64,000 bases of DNA from Jacaranda mimosifolia (lineage: Eukaryota > Streptophyta > Magnoliopsida > Lamiales > Bignoniaceae): contig CM032121.1 of assembly GCA_018894105.1 (NCBI GenBank), positions 17,651,230 through 17,715,229 of the forward strand, given 5' to 3'. This document shows positions 1 to 11,980 of the stretch, piece after piece. The notes under the pieces were generated by a model. That model saw nothing but the letters and a program-made list of their open reading frames with translations. It ran no database searches and was not told the DNA's origin. Position 1 is the first letter of the stretch. Each line of letters begins with the position of its first letter. A program made the position numbers and the translations under genes.

Positions 1-135
1 CCACAATTAGGTCACTAATTAGTGATCGAAATTAGGTCACAAAATATCATGATTCGGTCACTAATTAGTGACCGAATATTAATCATTCACTAATTAGTGA
101 CTGGTTATTTTTGAGATACTAATTAATGACTACAT
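1..135. repeat. Left subterminal repeats of CACTA-A with a 26-bp perfect palindrome
   Basis: Copies of TCACTAATTAGTGA, itself a 14-bp perfect palindrome, occur at 12-25 and 58-71, with a shortened variant near 88-100. At 52-77 the palindrome extends to 26 bp (ATTCGG arm, central AATT, CCGAAT arm). The same word recurs at the other end (10750-10763). In CACTA elements, subterminal repeats are the binding sites for the TnpA-type protein; that role here is inferred from the family. Confidence 0.8.
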
Positions 136-411
136 AATCAATCACAAAATTTTATCATTTTATTGCACTAAAAATAATTTATTTTATTAATATAAATACT
201 ATTTCAAAATAATATATTATGAATATTTCACAATCATAACCCATGATCAATTTATAACTCAAAAAGTATAATCCATAACACCAATGCATAAATATAGAGT
301 AGCAATTCATAAAACCATTATCCAAAATCATCCGTCTAAACCAACCGAACCAAACATACATATCATATCAACAATAGTACATAGCACAAAAATAGACATT
401 AAGTGATTAAA

Positions 412-3011
412 CTAACTCTCATTGTCACCTCCATTATTGTCATTCAAACCACCACCTTGCATTGTATTCAACTTTGCCATGCATGTCACCATTAAAGCTT
501 GCTCCCTCGCCTTTGCATCTTTAATTATTTTCATGAAAATTGCTTCCCTATTTGCAATCGCTTCCCTCTCCTTAGCAGCTGCCTTCCTCTCCTTAGCCAA
601 ATGTTCATCAACAACTTTTATAATTGTTTCTTGCAAACAGTCATGTGTGACATGGTTGTTGATTGATCTTGAAGAGGTCCTAGTAGCGACAATGTTACGA
701 CAATGAAATGCATTCCCAAAACAATACACCTTACCCTTTATAGCACCACCACTAATCTCAATCCATTTTTGCACATCAAAGGAGCTTTCTAAAGTCGAGT
801 TACTGTCAACATTACTTATTTATCTCTGTACTTCTCCTACGCAAATGATCATCGTTATTCCAATAGCATCTTCTATTTATAACTTATTGAATCCTATATA
901 ATTATTTTTTTTCCATAAATTATTCAAATTCAGTTTACTTTCAACTTATTTTTTAATAAATATTCCAAATCTTGAAAATATTAAAAATAAAAATGTAACC
1001 AAACATGCTCTACGTGTTACAGTGGGAATCAGAGAAATCATTAAATGTCCAATCTGCATCATGGTTCATTGTCACCTTTCCTTATTTTGAAAAGAAATCA
1101 TTAAGTAACATGAACTAGGTACAATAATTACTAGTAATAATGAATCAACTATATATACATATATATCATATCTCTTTTAAATGTCCAATTCTTTAAGAGA
1201 ATCAACCATATATATCATTTCTCTTTCAAAATCTCCAACTTCTTTGAATGGATCATATTCTACAGGACATAACATCTACAATAGCAAAAGAACTTCTAAC
1301 AATAGTAGTACACTTTAGAAAGAGCATAGGATTCACTAATAATATTGGATTTCATTAACTTTTGCTAAAAGCACATAACTAAATAAAACTCAAAATCAAA
1401 TAAGTTATAAAAATAATTATATTTATTTCTTCTATATCCTAACTACACCAATATAGTATACTATCTTCACCCTTAAAATAAAAGTTCCTATAAAACAATA
1501 TTTTTATAAGGTTCACACGCTATTTTTTTCTTCAATCTTTTTGAATCCATAGCTATCAAATCTTATAAACTAATAGATAGAAGTCAAAATAACTTATAAA
1601 AATAACAAGTCAACATTTCAAGTGTTTCCCCATCTATCATTTTCTACCATGTAACACGGACAACAACAATCAATATTACCAAATAATTACCGAAAAGAAT
1701 TAGAATCAATCCAAGAAAAAATCCAAATAAAGAAACCAAAATATTATCACCATAACACTTCAACACACTTACAACCATATCCAGATTTTCAATATTAAGT
1801 CTGTCCAACACACTTTCTATTATTTGGTAATATTATTTTCAACCCAAAAATGTTCAACCTCAAAGAAACACTTACTTGGACCCTCTTGGATTTGTTGTCG
1901 ACATATTCACCTTTCCCTTGTGCTTTTCGGTGAGTTTGGCCATGAACCTCCACTTGGCTAACTACTACACCACCTTGTGACTACATTAAAATAACAACAC
2001 TAAAACTTGCTCTCAATATTAAATAAAAATGAATTTAGAAATGAAAAAATCATTCTATGCATATGCTCGGCAAAGGAAATGGAACTGCTGGTATGCTTGG
2101 TGATTGGCCCATCCTTCTTCGTCATTCTATTTTGCCTTAATTTTTTAGCACTTATCTTGATTGTTAGGTGCACTCAGATGTTTTCTACAAATAACTTCAC
2201 AATCACTTGAAACCATATTTTTAGGGACAATTTTTACAAGATCTCTCGGGTCACCACCACCAGCTTCCTTTATTGCTCTCTTTTTGCATCTGTAGATGGT
2301 GTTTTTGAAGTTTCTCTTATGAGTATGCTCCCATGAGTGTATAATACCTTCCTCATGTTCAGGCAACCAACAAAAGTGTTCCTATCACAACATACATCAT
2401 GATGAATTTGATGAACTTATAAAATATACAAAGTTAGTTTTCAATTTTCTTAAATATTTAACGACTTACTATAAATTTTTCATCGAGAAAGTCTCATGAT
2501 TCTCAAGGAACCTTCTCCCAAGTAGGCCATGGACCCATATAGGCTCTCACTATTTCACCTATTTTACGTATGACTGACTCTGGAATGAATCTATGCAATT
2601 GTGCAATCAAAATTACATAAGTTAAATAGTTAAGTAGTCAAACACAATAAATTAGAGATCAATTTTCACTTAAATTAATTAAAGAAATATACTCATCGTG
2701 GAATGGTTGTATCAACATACTGTTAGAACAATTATTTAGTGCATGACTCCCTTGTGTGTCACCTCTTGTCCTCGCATGAGATGAATTTAGATCATAACTC
2801 GATTGTCCCTCCTCATGCTGCTACGTGGAACAAGTATCTATGTTTCTCTTTCTGGAGTCATCAGTTCCTCCTCAATCTCTGGAGGAGGAACCTATGCAAA
2901 ATTGCCCAATGAGCTTGGAGCTACTGAAGGAGTAGGTCTTTCTAGTATAGCTTGACCTTCGCCTTGTCTAACTCTATTTCTCCCACTGAATCCCTTTCCT
3001 CTAGTTGACAT
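412..3011 (-). pseudogene. TnpA-like CACTA accessory transposase (Transposase_24 type), broken
   Basis: In En/Spm elements the TnpA-type protein binds the subterminal repeats and acts with TNP2 in excision. A start at 3011 (MSTRGKGFSGRN...) lies about 215 bases downstream of the TNP2 stop. A middle exon near 2480-2600 encodes IGEIVRAYMGPWPTWEKVP, typical of this family, then shows two in-frame TGA codons and a good splice donor (ATA|GTAAGT). Another exon near 2090-2366 encodes the QDKC-KIKAK type stretch with two stops. The last exon (774-412) has the WIEISGGAIKGKVYCFG motif, followed by a Lys/Glu/Ala-rich coiled-coil-like tail. Exon joins were judged by eye. The gene is clearly decayed. Confidence 0.75.
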
Positions 3012-3227
3012 ACTGCACAAAAAGCAATTAAAAAAAACTTTTAGATTCATCACAAATTCATATAGAGCTAACGAAAATAAATGACAAATGATACAAAGTT
3101 TGATAATACTTAAATCAAATGTAAATCATGCAAACAAATTTACAATTTAAATAACTCTAAAACACGTGAATTTAAGATGTAGCAATTCACTAATTAATAA
3201 AAGTTCATTTACCATGGAATACAATAT

Positions 3228-6200
3228 TCAATTATCACAATCCATGTCATTCCCACTACTAGTTTCATTAAAATCTTCAAACTCCTCTTCCTTATTCTCT
3301 TCTTCCCATTCCTCTTTCTCTTCATCTTCATCTCTCTCCATTGCACTTCTTCGCATTTAATTCGTTGGGTTAGGCTGAATTTCTTCATGAGGTTTTTCTA
3401 CTAGATTTGCATCCTCATCAACTAAGATACTTGAGTGATCAAGATCAACTATTATTGGAGTCTCAAATGGTGTTAGCAAATTCTCTTCTTGAAAAGGAGT
3501 TTGAATTATTGATTCGTTACTCTAGCTCTGCATCGACAAATAAGGGATATTCACTCTACTCCTTGCCTTTACTTAGCACACAGCATGCCAATCACGTCTA
3601 TCCCTACTCAAGGATGGAAAACTCGTGTAGTACAATTGTTGTGCTTGATAAGCCATTATAAAAAGATCATTCGTGTTAAGTTTTCTTTGGCTATTAATCT
3701 CAACAAGTCCAAATCGTGGATACACTCTAACCCCTCGGCTAGAAATATCATACCGAAGACATTTGAATAACAACTTTATTTCCTTGTCCAAAATATTCTA
3801 GCTCCAACACTTCTTCCAACAAGCCATAATAATCAACCTTATTTTGATTCCATGAGCTCCCACAGACGCACACACCACTATTTATAGTTGACTTATGTTG
3901 TCCATAATTGTAAGTATAGAATTTGAACCCATTTACAAAATAACCACAGTATGATTTAACCCACCGACTAGGACCCTGTGCCAAGCTTTTAATGTTTTTT
4001 TCAACTCCACTAGAAGCATCCATCACCTATTCATAAATTTACAGTCCACATTAAGTGGGTTATATAAAAACAATTATGTAAGTTCTATATAGTCTTTACT
4101 TATATAATATTTCAACCATTGTGGAAATTTTGCATCCCGTAATCTTCCTAATTCATCGGTAGTCAGATAGGGATATTGTGATGTCATCTCTCCATCAAAT
4201 ATGCTATAAGAACAAGGAATGATCAATCACCAAATTATGAAAATATGTGAGCTTTTAATTTGGAATTCCAACATTAAAAGAGAACACTTAAGCTAGTAGA
4301 GGAATGACCTTATTGCAATTCAACAGAATATATCTATGTGCTGCATAAAATTCATCATCATCCTTAAAAAATGTACCATTTTTTTGAGTCCCAAGAGGCC
4401 TTCCTAGATGACTAAAAATTGAAAGACGCTCAATTGAATCTACCTCTCCTCTATCATCATTTCTTGAAAGTTGATTTATTTTCATTTCTACTTCAGTGTC
4501 AAAATAGAAAGAGCAAAATATTGAAATCTCCTAAATAATGTATGCTTCTACTATAGATGATTCAACATGGGCTCGATTTTTCACTTTTTGCTTCAAGTGG
4601 TGCAAATATCTAAACAATAGAATTCATTATAAAGTATATTAGAATGTAAGTATAAAATGATATATGGATTTATAAAGTGATCCTCACAAATATCGAATAA
4701 AATATTACCCCTTAAATGGATACATCAATTGATATTTCATAGGGCCACCAACATTAGCTTCATAGGCCAAGTGAATCAGAAGGTGCTCCATTATATCAAA
4801 GAACGCTGGTAGGAATATCTTTTCAAGTTTGTAAAGAATCTCAACAATATTTCTCTCTAGTTGTTCCATATGCTCTACATTCAAGATAGTTGAGCATATG
4901 TCCCTCAAGAAAACACTCAACTCTAATATTGTTTCCCACACCGGTTTAGGGAAAATATCACAAAAAGCAATTGGAAGCAATCTTTGCATAAATACATGAC
5001 AATCGTGACTTTTCATATGATAAAACTTTGATTCCCTCTCATTCACACATCGAGCTATATTTGAAGAATTCCCATCAGAAAATTTTAAGTTTTTAGCCCA
5101 ATTGCATACTTCTTTTACTTGTTGTGCACTTAGACTATAAGATGCTTTAAGCTTATTAGGTTTTCCTCTACGGTCATGAAACAAATGGAGCTAGGGCCAA
5201 TTACAATAAAGTGCTAAATCTCTCTGTGCACTTCCATTGTCCTTTGATTTTCCCTTCACATCCAACACTATGTTGAAAATATTGTCAAATGAAATTTCTC
5301 TCTATATACATCAAATCAAGATTATGGCGAATAAGATTTGTGCACCAATAAGGCAACTCCCAAAATATACTTTTTCTAACCGTATTACGTGTATTGTCGA
5401 ATCCAGGCAAATCTTTAAGATTGCCATATTGATCATATGTCTGAGGAGGAAGTTAAGATACGCGTCTCCTAACTTCTTCACCAGACAAATTCAGAGGAAG
5501 AGGGTTTCTTTCATATCTACCTTTCATGAACATGTCCTATTGACCTCGACATGTGTGACGAAAAGGCAAAAACTGACGATGACAATAAAATCATGATTGT
5601 TGTCATCCATTTTTTAGACAAAAAGATTTTGTACGTTCTATACAATAAGGGCATGCTAACAAACCATGAGTACTCCAACAATAGACCATGCTATAGGCAG
5701 GAAAATCATTGATTGTTCACAAAGGAGCCGCTTCATCAAAAAGTTTTGTTGTCTATATGCATCAGAAGTCTCAACCCCTTCACTCCAAAACTGCTTCAAC
5801 TCATCAATTAGAAGACGCATAAACACATCTAATTTTTTTCCCGGGGATTTAGGACAAGGAATAACCATATTGAAAAATATATATTATTTTTCCATGCATA
5901 TGCTGAGAGGAAGATTAAACACAATTGACATTACTAGCCAACAAGAATAAGGAAGAGTGTTGTTGTTGAAAGGAGTAAAACCATCTGTGCATAATCCAAG
6001 ACGAACATTACGTGGTTCCGCTGAAAATGAAGAATGAGTGTGATCAAAATGTTTTCGTGTTTCACTATGTGCATGATGTGCCATACTATCTTCTACACAC
6101 TGATTTTCCCGATGCCATGTCATATTCGTAGACATGCGTTTGGACATATAAAGTGGCTAAAGTCTAGAAATTAGAGACAGGTATTGCAGCACTTTATAAG

Positions 6201-6970
6201 GCACGTTCTTTTTAGAACTAAGGTTTCTAGGCTTGTCCTAGAATGACCACAAATCTTACACTCATTCATTTCAGTATCTTCTTTGTAGTATAGCATGCAA
6301 TTGTTGACATAAACATGAATTTTCTCATAACCGAGACCAACTGCTGCCACCTTTTTCTTTGCATGGTATAAATTGCTCGGGAACTTCTCATCTTCTAGCA
6401 TCATACTTTTCATTAATGATATAATGTGATTGACACATGCTTGTGGCAAGTTGAAGTCAGATTTAATATTCAACGATTGAGAAACAGCTAAAACTTTAGT
6501 ATGTTTCTTGCAACCTTGCCACAAAGGTTCCTCTGCATCTTTTAATAAATCAAAGAACTTTTGGGCAGAGGAATTAGGTGGTTCGATATCAATTGGATGC
6601 TCGTCCCTATCAAATCCCCAATCAAAGTTGGGGCCTGCAACATCCATAACCATGGTTCTCATTCCAACATTTTCATTATTGCTAGACCTTGAAGATTTTT
6701 AACGGAGATTCCTTCCCTAGATTCCCCATGTGCATCCCATCTAGTGTAAGTATGCAAAAATCCATATTTTTTGAGGTGATAATGTACACTATCACGATTA
6801 TCAAACTTCATGCTGCCACACTTTGAACAAGGACATTTTATATTACCACGGTCAAGAATCTTAGGATGAGAGTAAGCAAACTCTAGAAACCCCCTAACGC
6901 CTTTTATCAAACTCATCAGACAAAAACCCATTATCTAACAATGCCACATCCAATTTCGATCATTAGACAT
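3228..6970 (-). pseudogene. TNP2-like CACTA transposase, broken
   Basis: This is the catalytic transposase of the element. In order along the minus strand: an N-terminal zinc-binding Transpos_assoc segment (about 6930-6740; FLEFAYSHPKILDRGNIKCPCSKCG, shown here in part), a linker, the Transposase_21/TNP2 core (about 6147-5656; EPRNVRLGLCTDGFTPF and PCPKSPGKKLDVF), DUF4218 (5184-4705; MKSHDCHVFMQRLLPIAF, ending GGPMKYQLMYPF), a short exon (about 4600-4288), DUF4216 (about 4000-3580; RWVKSYCGYFVNGFKF then DISSRGVRVYPRFGLVEI) and an acidic Glu/Asp-rich tail ending at 3228. I place the start at 6970 (MSNDRNWMWHC), which meets a TAG after 11 codons. Several frame changes interrupt the core. Family-level identification is secure; exon limits are approximate. 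Confidence 0.85.
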
Positions 6971-7812
6971 GTTTTCTGCAATTTTAAACTATTAAACTAT
7001 CATTCGAAAAGCTTAACACATTTTTTCTCCTTATAAGCAAATCCTAGAACTTGTTTACTAGACATGCTCAAACATATTAACACAAAATTAAAATATCCAA
7101 AAACGGCACACACACAAAAAAACCACAACAATATTAATAGCATGACTAGTGAATAGTGTCAACAAACACTTTTCATTAATTTTTTAGTGTAAGATAAAAG
7201 GAGAAAACAAATCATTAGTGAACTAGATTGGATAAATAATGTACTTTTCCAACCTATGGCATGCATTAATGACCTGTTAGAATTATTAATCATATCTTCA
7301 AATACTAGTATTTCTTCTTAGTTTTAATATTAATGAATAAGCTTGAAAAAAGAAAAAAAAAATAAGACCTCCAGTTATTAAAAAAAGTAAATAAGACAAC
7401 TAGAGATAATAAATATATTTATGAGAAAAAAGAAATATTAGTTACCTGGATTAGTGAAAGCCAAATGTACTATTGCTAAGGATGCCAAGGGTGCCACTAA
7501 AGCCACTTGTGCCGGGTACAAATAAAAGACATGTGCATCAAAACAATAACTACACATTCACATTCAACAATACTATTTAATCCAACATTTCCAAATAATA
7601 TGCTTTAACTACACAATACTCCACAAATTAGTAATATTTTAAAAGTTGACAAATCTTAATGATATAGGATAATTTATTTTCAAGTAAAAGGAAGAAGCAC
7701 ATATTTTATAATATGTACATTTTTTTACTAAAAGATAACCTATAATCAAAAAATTTATTAATAAAAAAAAAGTTATACAATTTTACTAGAATACATATAA
7801 AAACCATATGGG
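6971..7812. other. Non-coding 5' region of CACTA-A
   Basis: This AT-rich stretch lies upstream (minus-strand sense) of the TNP2 start and downstream of the inserted Mutator-like element. I see no coding potential, only short A and T runs. It probably held an intron or leader of the CACTA transcript. Confidence 0.5.
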
Positions 7813-7821
7813 ATATCCATG

Positions 7822-9467
7822 GGGCTAATAGCAATTTACCCCCCTGTGTTTTAAAAAATAGGCAATATACACCCGTATGAAAAATAAATTTTTAAAAGAC
7901 CTTCTTGTGTTTTAAAAAATCATGCACACTGCTTCCCCTTTTCCCATTTGTTGTCTATTTAACATAGTTGTAATATGAAAAGACTAATTTTCCCTTAATC
8001 ATTTCATATATTTTCAATTCAATTTAAATAACCTTTTATTATCATTTTTTTCCTTTTCTTTCATTCTTTTTTTTTTTCCTTTTTATTTCTCATTTCTCTC
8101 TTCCTCCATTATTTCGTATATTTGTCATTTTATACATATATATAATTTATTATTATTTCTCATTTCTCATTATTTCATATATTCTCATTATATATATATA
8201 AATTTATTTAAAATTGAAATCACTTTTATTTTTATCTTATAAATTATATTCATCTTTCTTTCTATTAATTTAGTCCCAAAATTTTTTTTCATAAAAATAT
8301 ATAACATATTTTTTATTTATACTTAAATATATACATATATATATCGTATATATATACAGATATATAAAATTATCTATAAAATTTAAATAACTTTTATTTA
8401 TATATTTTTTCTTTCTAATTATTCATTTCAAATTAAATATTATATATATCTTTATTAAAATATATGTAATATATTTATATACATATATATTTTTGTTGAT
8501 AAGATATTTATATATATATATATACATATTAGTATATCTGATGTTATTATCATATATACGATAGTATATATAATTATTTAATAACATCATCTTTATATAA
8601 ACTTATAAATAAAATTTAAATAACTTTTATTTATACCTTTTTTATTTTTAATTATTTATTACAAATTAAATATTATATATATTTATGAAAATATATAATA
8701 TATTTATATACATATGTATATTTTATAAGATAGTTATATTTATATATTTGTTATCATATATATGATAATAAAAATAATAATAATAATAATAATATATACA
8801 ATATAATACATAATAAATATATAATACATATATGATAATATATATAATTAATTAACAATATATAATACAAAATTCTACCCCCCACGCCGTCTCCCCCAAC
8901 ACTTGGTAGCCATGGCAGCCCATAAGTGTTGGGGAGACCCCCCAAAATTTATACACCCCCACCCCATCTCCCTAACACCGTTCCCCTCCTCATCTCCCCG
9001 ACACCACAATGCTACCAAGGTAGCGTTGTGGCCAGCTACTGATCTAGCCAGATTTGGCTACTAGCCGCCATGGCTAATGTAGCCATGGCGGCATCGGTTT
9101 TTGATTTTTTTTCCTTTTTTTTAATATCATTTCAAGTGCTGGTCGTCGGTGGGGCTGCCCGCGGTGTATTCCGGCCGCCAATGGGGGATGCTGGCGGCGG
9201 CTGGCGGCTGTCTGTGGGGTGAGATAGTCATTTATATATATAATTGTATATATATACACTTGTATATAATATATATACACATATATAACATATATACACA
9301 TTATATATATGGTAATATATTATATTGTATATATATAATTTATATGTTTTTAAAAAATATATAATATGATTTGACCTAAACTGTTGATTTTTTGGATCTA
9401 ATTTTTTTTCATAATGGGGTAATTTGCCTAGTTTTCTTAACACAGGGGGGTTATTTGTAAAAATTCC
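7822..9467. mobile_element. Non-autonomous Mutator-like element (MULE) nested in CACTA-A
   Basis: The element is flanked by a perfect 9-bp direct repeat ATATCCATG (7813-7821 and 9468-9476), the target duplication size typical of Mutator. The left end GGGCTAATAGCAATTTACCCCCC and the reverse complement of the right end (GGAATTTTTACAAATAACCCCCC) align over the terminal 29 bases through CTGTGTT. A second TIR-like copy (TTGTGTTTTAAAAAAT...) follows inside the left end around 7905-7925. The 1.65-kb body is mostly very AT-rich TATATA sequence, with a contrasting GC-rich core at about 8875-9215. No transposase is present, so it must have been moved by another element. Confidence 0.8.
8875..9215. other. 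GC-rich core of the MULE with strong hairpins
   Basis: A sharp GC-rich block sits in otherwise TA-repeat sequence. It holds two inverted repeats: GTCTCCCCCAACACTT (8889-8904) against its near complement at 8924-8939, and a perfect 13-bp pair GCCGCCATGGCTA / TAGCCATGGCGGC at 9064-9076 and 9080-9092 with a 3-base loop. MULEs often capture host fragments (Pack-MULEs), but I could not recognise any protein here, so capture is only a possibility. Confidence 0.5.
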
Positions 9468-9476
9468 ATATCCATG

Positions 9477-10085
9477 CTTAGAGCCCACCTCACAAGATAT
9501 CATAGTCATCACATTCTTCCCCCAAAAACCCGTTTTCTTTCGCTCTTCTTTTAAGCCACTCTCCTAGGAACTAATCAACCTATAATAAAATACATATTTT
9601 TACTAATAAAAAAAAAGTTATACAATTTTACTAAAATAACAATTAAACACATAGCACAATAAAATCTTGCAAAAATAACAACAATGAACAATCAAATAAA
9701 CATGCTACAATAGACATACAACTCTCCTAAAAAAATAAAATAAAGATGACAATCTTAAATACATACAAAAAGTCCAAAGAAACAAAATCAAAATATCATA
9801 TCTCTTGCGGGAGAAAATTTTTTAACTTATACATAATTCCATACTTTATTTTTCAAAAGTTGAACAACAAGAAAAAATCAACATATAAAAATATTGATCA
9901 ATACATAATTAAAAAACACAATTTATACAATTTAACTTAGAGTGTTAGTAACAAGTTATTCAAAAACACAATTTATATAATTATAACGTGACACTAAAAT
10001 AATTATCTTTTCCAATACCAAAAATATACGAAATTCCAGTCTCCACACCTGCACAATTAAATAAAAGTATTATACAACTATAGAA
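9477..10085. other. AT-rich non-coding part of CACTA-A
   Basis: This continues the CACTA-A sequence between the MULE insertion and the GC-rich island. A-rich runs and short imperfect repeats are visible; I see no gene. Confidence 0.5.
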
Positions 10086-10087
10086 AA

Positions 10088-10360
10088 ATACAAAATGTAA
10101 GTGGCTCCCCACGAGAAGTGGGAAGCCACCTACCTAGGCCAGTTGTTGTTGGCCTCGATTGCAACCGGAGGTTGCAGCAACTGGCCTTCCTGTCGCAAGA
10201 CCAGTAGCAGTAGCGGATTTGCTGGCTCTTGCGAGGCCAGCTACTTCTGTTGGCCTCCTGTGTCAAGCTACTGTGGAGGCAGCGGTCCTTCCCGACTGCA
10301 ATGGAGGTTCAGCGGAGATTTAGTAGTTATAGAAGAAAAAGAAAAGAAAAAATTACCGAG
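10088..10360. promoter_or_regulatory. GC-rich island near the 5' end of CACTA-A
   Basis: About 270 bases are much richer in G and C than their surroundings and full of short inverted pairs, for example GGCCAGTTG...CAACTGGCC (10137-10175 region) and CTTGCGAGGCCAG at about 10228-10240 opposing CTGGCCTTCCTGTCGCAAG at about 10180-10198. It lies 0.6-0.85 kb inside the CACTACAAA end, on the side where the minus-strand element transcript would start. Maize Spm has a GC-rich, methylation-controlled downstream control region at the comparable place. Equating the two is inference from position and composition only. Confidence 0.4.
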
Positions 10361-10659
10361 AAGGGCACGTGGTTGCTATAAGAAAAGAGATAAGGCTTGG
10401 TAAGTAAATGCAATTTGAATGGGGGATGGATTGGTTTACTTGTCTTTTACTTTATTTTTCTTTTCTTTTAATATCTTATTTTTATAATATTTATTTTATA
10501 TTTAAACCTTAAACTTTTATTTAGTCATAATAATTTATAATTTAAATGGTAAAATTTTTAAAAACTTTAAATTCAACATTTAATTATTCACTAGTTTAAT
10601 GTATGACTTTGAAATTCATATTTATGTACTTAATATTTTTATATCTTATATTTTAATGA

Positions 10660-10945
10660 TCAAATTAGTGACCCCAATTAGCGGTCACTAGAATTTAGTG
10701 ACCGATAAAAAATTAAAGTGACCAACTTAGTGACCAAAACAGAATTCAATCACTAATTAGTGACTGAAGCAAGGGAGTCACTGATGTGGTCATTAATCGG
10801 TTTTAGATTGGTAATTAATCGGTCACTAAGTGATCATTATTGTTTTAAAAAAATTATTTTTAGATTGGTCATTAATCAGTCATTGGTCAGTTGCTAATTA
10901 GTGATGGAAAATTCAGTCACTAACCCCCCCCCCCCCTTTGTAGTG
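10660..10945. repeat. Right subterminal repeats and terminus of CACTA-A
   Basis: Repeated AGTGACC / GGTCACT words appear in both orientations, including TCACTAATTAGTGA at 10750-10763 and variants through 10920. They are followed by a run of 13 C (10924-10936) and the terminal TTTGTAGTG (10937-10945). This mirrors the left end and marks the 5' end of the minus-strand transposon. Confidence 0.82.
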
Positions 10946-11486
10946 TTTATATAATAGTAAAGAGTTTGACCATTAGAAAGAATTAATGCACCAAAAAAAC
11001 CATCATAAAAACACCATAAATCTAATTATAATTAGGCCCAATAATTATAAAATAAATAGTCAAAATTCTATAAAATGATATTGAGGTCATAAATATAAAA
11101 TAAACCAAATAAATAGGCACATTAGTTATGATATTAAAACACATAATAAAATGATTATTTGTTGGAAATAAAATAAATTGAAGAAATTTTAAATCTTATT
11201 TCCAACAATAAATTCAAGAATTAGTGATTTTATTAAATGATTTTAAATGGAAAAATCAAGTTATCATGATGCAACTATAGTTTTATTTGAAAATTTCTTC
11301 ACAAAGAGTTGAGACCTAAGAACTTAACTTATTGTAAATAGTTTTATCTAATTTTTCTAAGTAATTTTTATAATTTTTTCCTTTAATTAAAAAATTACTA
11401 ATTATTTTTTTAGTTCTCAATTTCAATTGATTTTTACTAGAATTTATAGTTCGATGAGAACAACTTTATCCATTTTTCTTTTTTTT
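10946..11486. other. Unassigned AT-rich DNA
   Basis: I see no gene. A short inverted pair TTGTTGGAAATAAAATAA / CTTATTTCCAACAATAA lies at about 11159-11212. The remainder is AT-rich non-coding sequence flanking CACTA-A. Confidence 0.4.
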
Positions 11487-11690
11487 GGCGAGCTCGGTCA
11501 GGAGGGACAAAAGAGAGATACTTTCTATCAGTCAAAAATGGATACCGCCTCCCCATGCTCCCACGGTCCGCTTACTGAGGAATAGAAATGAAGGACCCGG
11601 GGAGAGCAAGTTGGGTTGAGGTAGAGAGCCGTAAGCACGGTGGGGGGTGACAGAGAATGTGCCCATACGGTTCATAGAAGAATATGATAA
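11487..11690 (+). other. Fragment resembling the 3' end of an organellar group II intron
   Basis: A sharply bounded 200-base block has a balanced GC content unlike its AT-rich flanks. Near its 3' end, GAGCCGTA (11626-11633) can pair with TACGGTTC (11666-11673), the closing stem of a group II intron domain V. Inside it AGCAC can pair with GTGC. The loop is longer than the usual GAAA tetraloop, so the match to domain V is imperfect. Nuclear copies of plastid or mitochondrial DNA are common in plants, which makes an organelle-derived insert the simplest reading. I cannot name the source intron. Confidence 0.4.
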
Positions 11691-11980
11691 ACTACTTGAT
11701 TTTTGGGAACTTTGACTCCTCCATATTCGAAATATGCCTATCTAGGAGCATTATGATCTGCTCGATTATAATGATATTTTATAGGACAAAAATAAGTTAT
11801 TCCTATGAAATCTTTAAAATCGTAAAAATAAATTATTTTTAATAAAGGTTTAAAATTTTAATAGGTTTACATTTTATATTATTGTTGAGGTATATTAACT
11901 ATTTTTGTGTTTTAATTCATATCTTGGTGGTTGAACATACAATTAGCAGTAATTTTTCCAACTCTACAGTAATATTATAT
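11691..11980. other. Unassigned DNA after the intron-like block
   Basis: The first ~100 bases (TATGATAAACTACTTGATTT...) could still belong to the inserted organellar fragment, because composition changes only gradually. No gene was recognised. Confidence 0.3.

Larger units (their letters stand above)
1..10945 (-). mobile_element. CACTA (En/Spm) DNA transposon A, left end outside the window
   Basis: The right terminus reads ...TTTGTAGTG at 10937-10945, which is the CACTACAAA end of a CACTA element on the minus strand. Both ends carry many copies of a GGTCACTAATTAGTGACC-like subterminal repeat. Between them lie a TNP2-type transposase gene followed by a TnpA-type gene, in the order and strand expected for this superfamily. 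The left terminus is not inside the window; position 1 is already in subterminal repeats. The three bases after the right end (TTT, 10946-10948) are the candidate target duplication but cannot be checked. Both genes carry stops and frameshifts, so the copy is inferred to be inactive. A Mutator-like element has inserted in its 5' part. Confidence 0.88.

Noticed and set aside
422..706. 94-codon plus-strand open frame at the left end
   Set aside because: It is the antisense shadow of the TnpA C-terminal exon, whose motif on the minus strand is recognisable.
10101..10403. Overlapping open frames on both strands in the GC-rich island
   Set aside because: Long frames on both strands come from high GC and few stops; there is no known domain and no splice context.
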